Part shown: one piece after another, positions 54,788 through 58,205 of the stretch
Layout of the letters: every line of letters starts with the position of its first letter
Numbering within the stretch: the stretch's first letter is position 1
Origin: a virus
Direction: 5' to 3' (one strand)
IMG/VR virus record: IMGVR_UViG_3300037189_013105
Coordinates: 1 to 58,205 of that record
Length of the DNA stretch: 58,205 nt
Notes under the pieces: generated by a model
What the model saw: the letters and a program-made list of their open reading frames with translations, nothing else
Database searches by the model: none
Told to the model about the DNA's origin: nothing
Translations under genes and position numbers: made by a program

Positions 54788-54955
54788 TTACGCGGCAGAC
54801 TTGAAGCGGTAGGGGTTGCCCTTGACGAATCGCCCTCTGCTGTCACGTACAGGGTTTACCTGTTCTTTGCAAAGGATACGGATGATATCGTCTGCTACCA
54901 TTTTGTAGGACAGAGCGATAGCGAACATAGCGACGATTAGCGATAAAACTTCCAT
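54788..54955 (-). CDS. Small membrane-anchored protein, 55 aa
   Basis: First gene of the leftward operon. An N-terminal hydrophobic segment (V-L-S-L-I-V-A-M-F-A-I-A-L-S-Y) is followed by a charged helix and a basic tail (R-D-S-R-G-R-F-V-K-G-N-P-Y-R-F). Leader AAGAAAGAGAGTTTAGACAA precedes ATG 54955. It ends K-S-A-A, as does the ArdC-like protein, through a shared 17-base 3' end. Function unknown. Confidence 0.6.
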   Translation of the reverse strand: MEVLSLIVAMFAIALSYKMVADDIIRILCKEQVNPVRDSRGRFVKGNPYRFKSAA

Positions 54956-55013
54956 TTGTCTAAACTCTCTTTCTTAGCGGGTTCCGGTTGGTGTCCGTCC
55001 CGCCTACGAACCT

Positions 55014-55042
55014 ACTATACAGCACTGTGCGCCCTATGTCAA
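55014..55042 (-). promoter_or_regulatory. Strong leftward promoter
   Basis: TTGACA, 17-base spacer, TATAGT on the minus strand, about 60 bases before the 54955 start. The best consensus promoter in the window; drives the operon to 51923. Confidence 0.82.
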
Positions 55043-55308
55043 TGGGATTTGCGAAAATAATTAAAAAAAGATTTTAGAATACCAAAATGAGTATAATATA
55101 TATCAATGCCTATCATTAAATACCGGCGCAATCGGCATGATTACCAAAAATAAAACGACATGATATATTGTGCGTGTGAAAATACTGTGAGTCGCAATGG
55201 CATATCAGATAGTCACACGCTACACAAAACTGCATAGACCCGCGCTGTCAGTCACTATGCTGATAGCGCTCATGGGATGTAATAGGTAGAGGGGGAAGGT
55301 GTATCTGC
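55043..55308. other. A+T-rich non-coding region with hairpins
   Basis: No gene is seen. 55045-55165 is strongly A+T-rich with a TATAAT (55094-55100 area) but no good -35. An inverted repeat GCGTGTGA...TCACACGC lies at about 55171-55220, and a 10-pair hairpin at 55242-55269. Confidence 0.55.
55242..55269 (+). promoter_or_regulatory. Hairpin before the packaging genes
   Basis: GCGCTGTCAG-TCACTATG-CTGATAGCGC, ten pairs including one G-T, 40 bases before ATG 55309. No T run follows. Confidence 0.5.
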
Positions 55309-55803
55309 ATGGATCATGTACGCAGACTCAATATCCTACGCTCAGAGGTTGCCAACGCTGACAGCCGCCCCCTCTCTACCGCTGAAAAGCGCGAAATTGC
55401 GAAACTGACAGGGACAGAGTACAAACCTGTTGATACCGCTGCCAACGTCGCCAAACACGCTGGATATCTACCTGATACCGCCAATTCTAACGCCCAACGC
55501 GAGATATTGGGATACAGCATCAAAACGCCAACAAGCCGCGATGAGGTATCCCTGCACTCCTACAACTCAGGCAACAGAGCGTTAGACGTAGACGATAACA
55601 CTGCCTACCTGCGAGGGCTGACAAAATCCAGGATTGCACAGGCGAACAAATGCAGGGAAGCGCATGATTTACGAAACACCAGCAAACGCAAACTAAACGA
55701 ATACAACACGCTCTCACAAAAATTTGAGACAGATTGGCGTACGACATGGGTAGACGCCCTCGCTGATACCAATACAGAGGATACAGAGGATACAGAACAA
55801 TGA
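55309..55803 (+). CDS. Hypothetical protein, 164 aa
   Basis: GAAGGTG precedes ATG. Hydrophilic and helical; L-S-T-A-E-K-R-E-I-A-K-L-T-G-T (~22-36) looks like a helix-turn-helix start, and the C-terminus is acidic with N-T-E-D-T-E-D-T-E-Q coded by a short repeat. Leads the packaging operon and is coupled to the next gene by ATGA. Not recognised. Confidence 0.62.
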   Translation: MDHVRRLNILRSEVANADSRPLSTAEKREIAKLTGTEYKPVDTAANVAKHAGYLPDTANSNAQREILGYSIKTPTSRDEVSLHSYNSGNRALDVDDNTAYLRGLTKSRIAQANKCREAHDLRNTSKRKLNEYNTLSQKFETDWRTTWVDALADTNTEDTEDTEQ

Positions 55804-55985
55804 ACATCGAAACGCTCGAAAAAATGATCGAATTGGCGGCGGTATGCGCTCAGGATGCGATATCTGATGATATTCGCCTGCGCTACGTCGAGGCATACGT
55901 CAATCTGTGCGATGTCTGGCTTGAGGTAATCGACGTTATCGACGTTGTGCCTGATGCGATTTCAATCGAGTTCGACGAGAATTAA
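55800..55985 (+). CDS. Acidic small protein, 61 aa
   Basis: Coupled by ATGA. Entirely helical/strand mix with Asp/Glu/Val (D-V-W-L-E-V-I-D-V-I-D-V-V). Two cysteines 20 residues apart. Not recognised; precedes TerS by 29 bases. Confidence 0.58.
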   Translation: MNIETLEKMIELAAVCAQDAISDDIRLRYVEAYVNLCDVWLEVIDVIDVVPDAISIEFDEN

Positions 55986-56014
55986 CCTTAGTTAATAACG
56001 AGTTTATAACGCTG

Positions 56015-56518
56015 ATGACCCCCCGTTTGAAATCGCCGACTGATGATATTATTCGCCAATATCTTGCACAGGGATGGACACACGCTGAGATAGCAGCTTC
56101 GTGCGGTGTTTCACAGCCTCGCATCACGAAAATTATCCAGCAAATACAGAGGCAAGATGCCGTTGCCAATGCCGCAAAACAACCAATAGAGATTGAGGCG
56201 GCAAAACGCTCGGTATGGCTTACTCATGACGAATACCAACGACAGTACGAGCGTCTGGAACGTCAGATAAAACTTGCGGAAGAAAACGGCGAATCGCTTG
56301 GTAGTCTCGTAAACGCTATCAATTCCGCACGTGGTTATTTGGATTCGGCGCGGGACACGATGGCGAAACTCTACGAGATACAGCAGATTCAACAATGGCA
56401 GAAAACTGTCCTTGATACGATTGGGCAATGCGCTCCGGCGGTCAGGGATGAGATTATGTTACGTCTGAAACAACAACGTCAGGTATCTGCGGCGTTCCTC
56501 CCTCCAAGCAATTCGTGA
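56015..56518 (+). CDS. terS: Terminase small subunit, 167 aa
   Basis: Binds the packaging site and presents DNA to TerL. An N-terminal helix-turn-helix is clear (D-D-I-I-R-Q-Y-L-A-Q-G-W-T-H-A-E-I-A, then C-G-V-S-Q-P-R-I-T-K-I-I, ~9-42). A central coiled-coil region (Q-Y-E-R-L-E-R-Q-I-K-L-A-E-E-N, ~73-87) is the usual oligomerising part. The gene lies three bases before terL. Sequence identity is not enough to name a subfamily. Confidence 0.78.
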   Translation: MTPRLKSPTDDIIRQYLAQGWTHAEIAASCGVSQPRITKIIQQIQRQDAVANAAKQPIEIEAAKRSVWLTHDEYQRQYERLERQIKLAEENGESLGSLVNAINSARGYLDSARDTMAKLYEIQQIQQWQKTVLDTIGQCAPAVRDEIMLRLKQQRQVSAAFLPPSNS

Positions 56519-56521
56519 CAA

Positions 56522-58177
56522 ATGCCTAACCTGAGCGCAAAACCTGACGACCTGTTCAATATGTTGTTCGGCGAAGCGGAGGAGATGGGTATCGTCGCTC
56601 CGCAACCGGAACCGCTGGACGGCGCGGAACTCGGCATCTACGAGTGGATACAACGCTACTACGGCAACTTCACAACGGCGGAATGGGCGGATCGTCACAA
56701 GCGGGTTTTTGATTGGTTCGATGCCATAGAACCTAACATTGCGCCTAGATTCGACCTTGTCGAGACATGGGGGCGCGGCGGTGCGAAATCATCTACTGTC
56801 GAGATAGGGACGGCGCGATGGTGCGCGAAGCTGTCTCGCCGCTACGTCCTGTACCTCTGCGGGACGCAGGAACAAGCCAACAAACACGTTCAGAGCATCT
56901 CTACGCTTCTTGGTTCGCTCGGCGTAGAGCGTAAGGTTAACAAATACGGATCGTCGCAGGGATGGCGCAGAGACGAACTGAGGACGGCAAACGGCTTTAA
57001 CGTCACGGGCATCGGTATACGAGAGGCGATGCGAGGCGCAAAACTCGACAACTTCAGACCTGACGCGCTTATCATTGACGACATTGATGAGATACACGAT
57101 TCTGGCGATGTGATAGCGAGAAAGATTGAACGCATCCGGGGCGACATCATCGGGGCGGGAGCGCCTCACCTTGCTATTATCTACGTCCAGAATCTTATCC
57201 ATGCCATGTCCATCATGGCGAAAGTTCGCAACCGTACTGCTGACTTCTTGATGTCTGCGAAGGTCGCGCCTATTGAACCTGCTGTGCAAAACCTTGAGGT
57301 AGAGCAGCAGGAGGACGGGACATACAAAATCGTCAGCGGTGAGGCGACATGGGCGGGACAACCTCTTGACGCCTGTGAACGCCAGATCAACAAACAGGGT
57401 TTACAATCTTTCCTGCGCGAATCACAGCACGACATGAGAGCCGGGGGTGCGTTCTTTCCTGAGTACGACCCTGCCGTTCACCTTGTGCCAACGCCCGGCA
57501 TTGACGACGTAGACGGCAATGGCAAACCAATCTACCCGCAGTCATGGTGGAACTGGTACGGCGGTCTGGATGGCGGTTATAACGACCCGGCAGCGTTTGA
57601 GTTGTGGTGTTCCGACCCACACGGCAACGAAATCTGTGTAGAAGCGTGGGAGGAGCGGCATATGCGCCCTATCCCGCTCGCTCAGAAGGTAAGGGACACG
57701 CTCACCCGTTGGGGGATTGATCCCCGTAGATGCCCGATTACCTACGATCACAACATGGGCGCGTCAACGTGGAAAGGCGTCAGGACGGAACCCGACGTGA
57801 AAGCCTTCACCGATGCCGGATTGTGGATGCGAGCGAGTGACCCGCAACTTGATCGGCAGGCGCATGGATGGAACCGTGTACGTGAGTTTTTAGCCCTACC
57901 CGGTAAGGTCAGATACCTGCGTGAGACGGCGATTCGTGCGGCGGATGCCATCAGTGGAGCACGGTTCCACCTGACCAAGCCGGAGGACATGGCGCACGAT
58001 GGCAACTCACACCTTGCCCATGCCCACCTGTACGCAACGGCAGGGCAATACGGCGCGGCGACCCCACCCGAATCGCCTGAAGCGAAGGCGGCAAGGCTCA
58101 AGCGTGAATATTTCGGTCTGATTGGCGAAAAGAAATTCGACGCAGAAAATAGGCTCAGGGGGAGGGATTATTTGTAA
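56522..58177 (+). CDS. terL: Terminase large subunit, 551 aa
   Basis: ATP-driven packaging motor and nuclease. Walker-A-like G-R-G-G-A-K-S-S (~83-90), Walker B L-I-I-D-D-I-D-E (~183-190), and the RNase H-like nuclease with G-L-D-G-G-Y-N-D-P (~346-354), I-T-Y-D-H-N-M-G (~405-412) and D-G-N-S-H-L-A-H-A-H (~492-501) are visible. Length is normal for a short-tailed phage. The Walker A departs from the usual G-x4-G-K-(S/T) but fits phage terminases. The stop overlaps the start of the next gene (partial copy 58177-58205). Confidence 0.93.
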   Translation: MPNLSAKPDDLFNMLFGEAEEMGIVAPQPEPLDGAELGIYEWIQRYYGNFTTAEWADRHKRVFDWFDAIEPNIAPRFDLVETWGRGGAKSSTVEIGTARWCAKLSRRYVLYLCGTQEQANKHVQSISTLLGSLGVERKVNKYGSSQGWRRDELRTANGFNVTGIGIREAMRGAKLDNFRPDALIIDDIDEIHDSGDVIARKIERIRGDIIGAGAPHLAIIYVQNLIHAMSIMAKVRNRTADFLMSAKVAPIEPAVQNLEVEQQEDGTYKIVSGEATWAGQPLDACERQINKQGLQSFLRESQHDMRAGGAFFPEYDPAVHLVPTPGIDDVDGNGKPIYPQSWWNWYGGLDGGYNDPAAFELWCSDPHGNEICVEAWEERHMRPIPLAQKVRDTLTRWGIDPRRCPITYDHNMGASTWKGVRTEPDVKAFTDAGLWMRASDPQLDRQAHGWNRVREFLALPGKVRYLRETAIRAADAISGARFHLTKPEDMAHDGNSHLAHAHLYATAGQYGAATPPESPEAKAARLKREYFGLIGEKKFDAENRLRGRDYL

Positions 58178-58205
58178 TGGCGAAAACCATCACGGACATT
58201 GTGAA
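58119..58205. repeat. Terminal direct repeat, right copy
   Basis: Exact copy of bases 1-87. Joining the two copies gives a 58118-base circle in which the terminase gene and the gene after it are both intact. Confidence 0.95.
58177..58205 (+). CDS. 5' end of the 83-aa gene (partial copy)
   Basis: Same sequence as 59-87; the gene continues there once the circle is closed. Confidence 0.9.

Overview
The window is one complete phage genome opened inside the large-terminase gene. Bases 1-87 recur exactly at 58119-58205, so the molecule is circular or circularly permuted with 58118 unique bases, and the terminase runs across the join. The gene order (TerS, TerL, portal, scaffold, major capsid protein, Bbp16-like cement protein, two head-tail adaptors, tail hub, fibres, ejection proteins, holin, peptidase), with no sheath, tube or tape-measure gene, indicates a short-tailed (podovirus-like) phage. 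It is temperate: it has a tyrosine integrase, an attP carrying the 3' end of a tRNA-Val(GAC) gene, and a divergent CI/Cro-type switch. A signal-peptide lipoprotein suggests a host with an outer membrane; the host taxon cannot be named from the sequence.

Layout. 1-11598: rightward packaging/head block of small basic proteins, portal, scaffold, capsid and cement, with an unexpected TPR + glycosyltransferase-9-like + SAM methyltransferase fusion, then two adaptors. 11606-21990: short membrane/zinc proteins, an SGNH esterase, fibre and FN3 proteins, a leftward lipoprotein gene, the tail hub and ejection proteins. 22001-31872: a 2462-residue polyvalent protein with ParB-like and HExxH protease segments, and an 827-residue partner. 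31898-33387: lysis. 33411-35464: a calcineurin-like phosphoesterase, an HNH endonuclease and a second, diverged phosphoesterase C-terminus. 35706-39724: small zinc-ribbon genes, an HTH/LSm-like operon, integrase, attP and the repressor switch. 39727-51391: rightward early operon of many stop-start-coupled genes (DUF3310, VRR-NUC, two DNA methyltransferases, primase-helicase, SSB-like protein, Rad52-like annealing protein). 51392-54955: leftward operon of small genes from one strong promoter. 55309-58177: small genes leading into the terminase.

The most notable signals are: (i) a 310-codon gene nested in another frame of the cytosine methyltransferase, with its own recognisable family motifs; (ii) the three-domain glycan/methyl-transfer fusion inside the head operon; (iii) about ten copies of a small palindrome on both strands whose arms change in a compensatory way; (iv) 9-bp iterons in inverted orientation inside the primase-helicase gene; (v) a duplicated, structured intergenic leader in the leftward operon; (vi) perfect hairpins placed just before ribosome binding sites across the genome.
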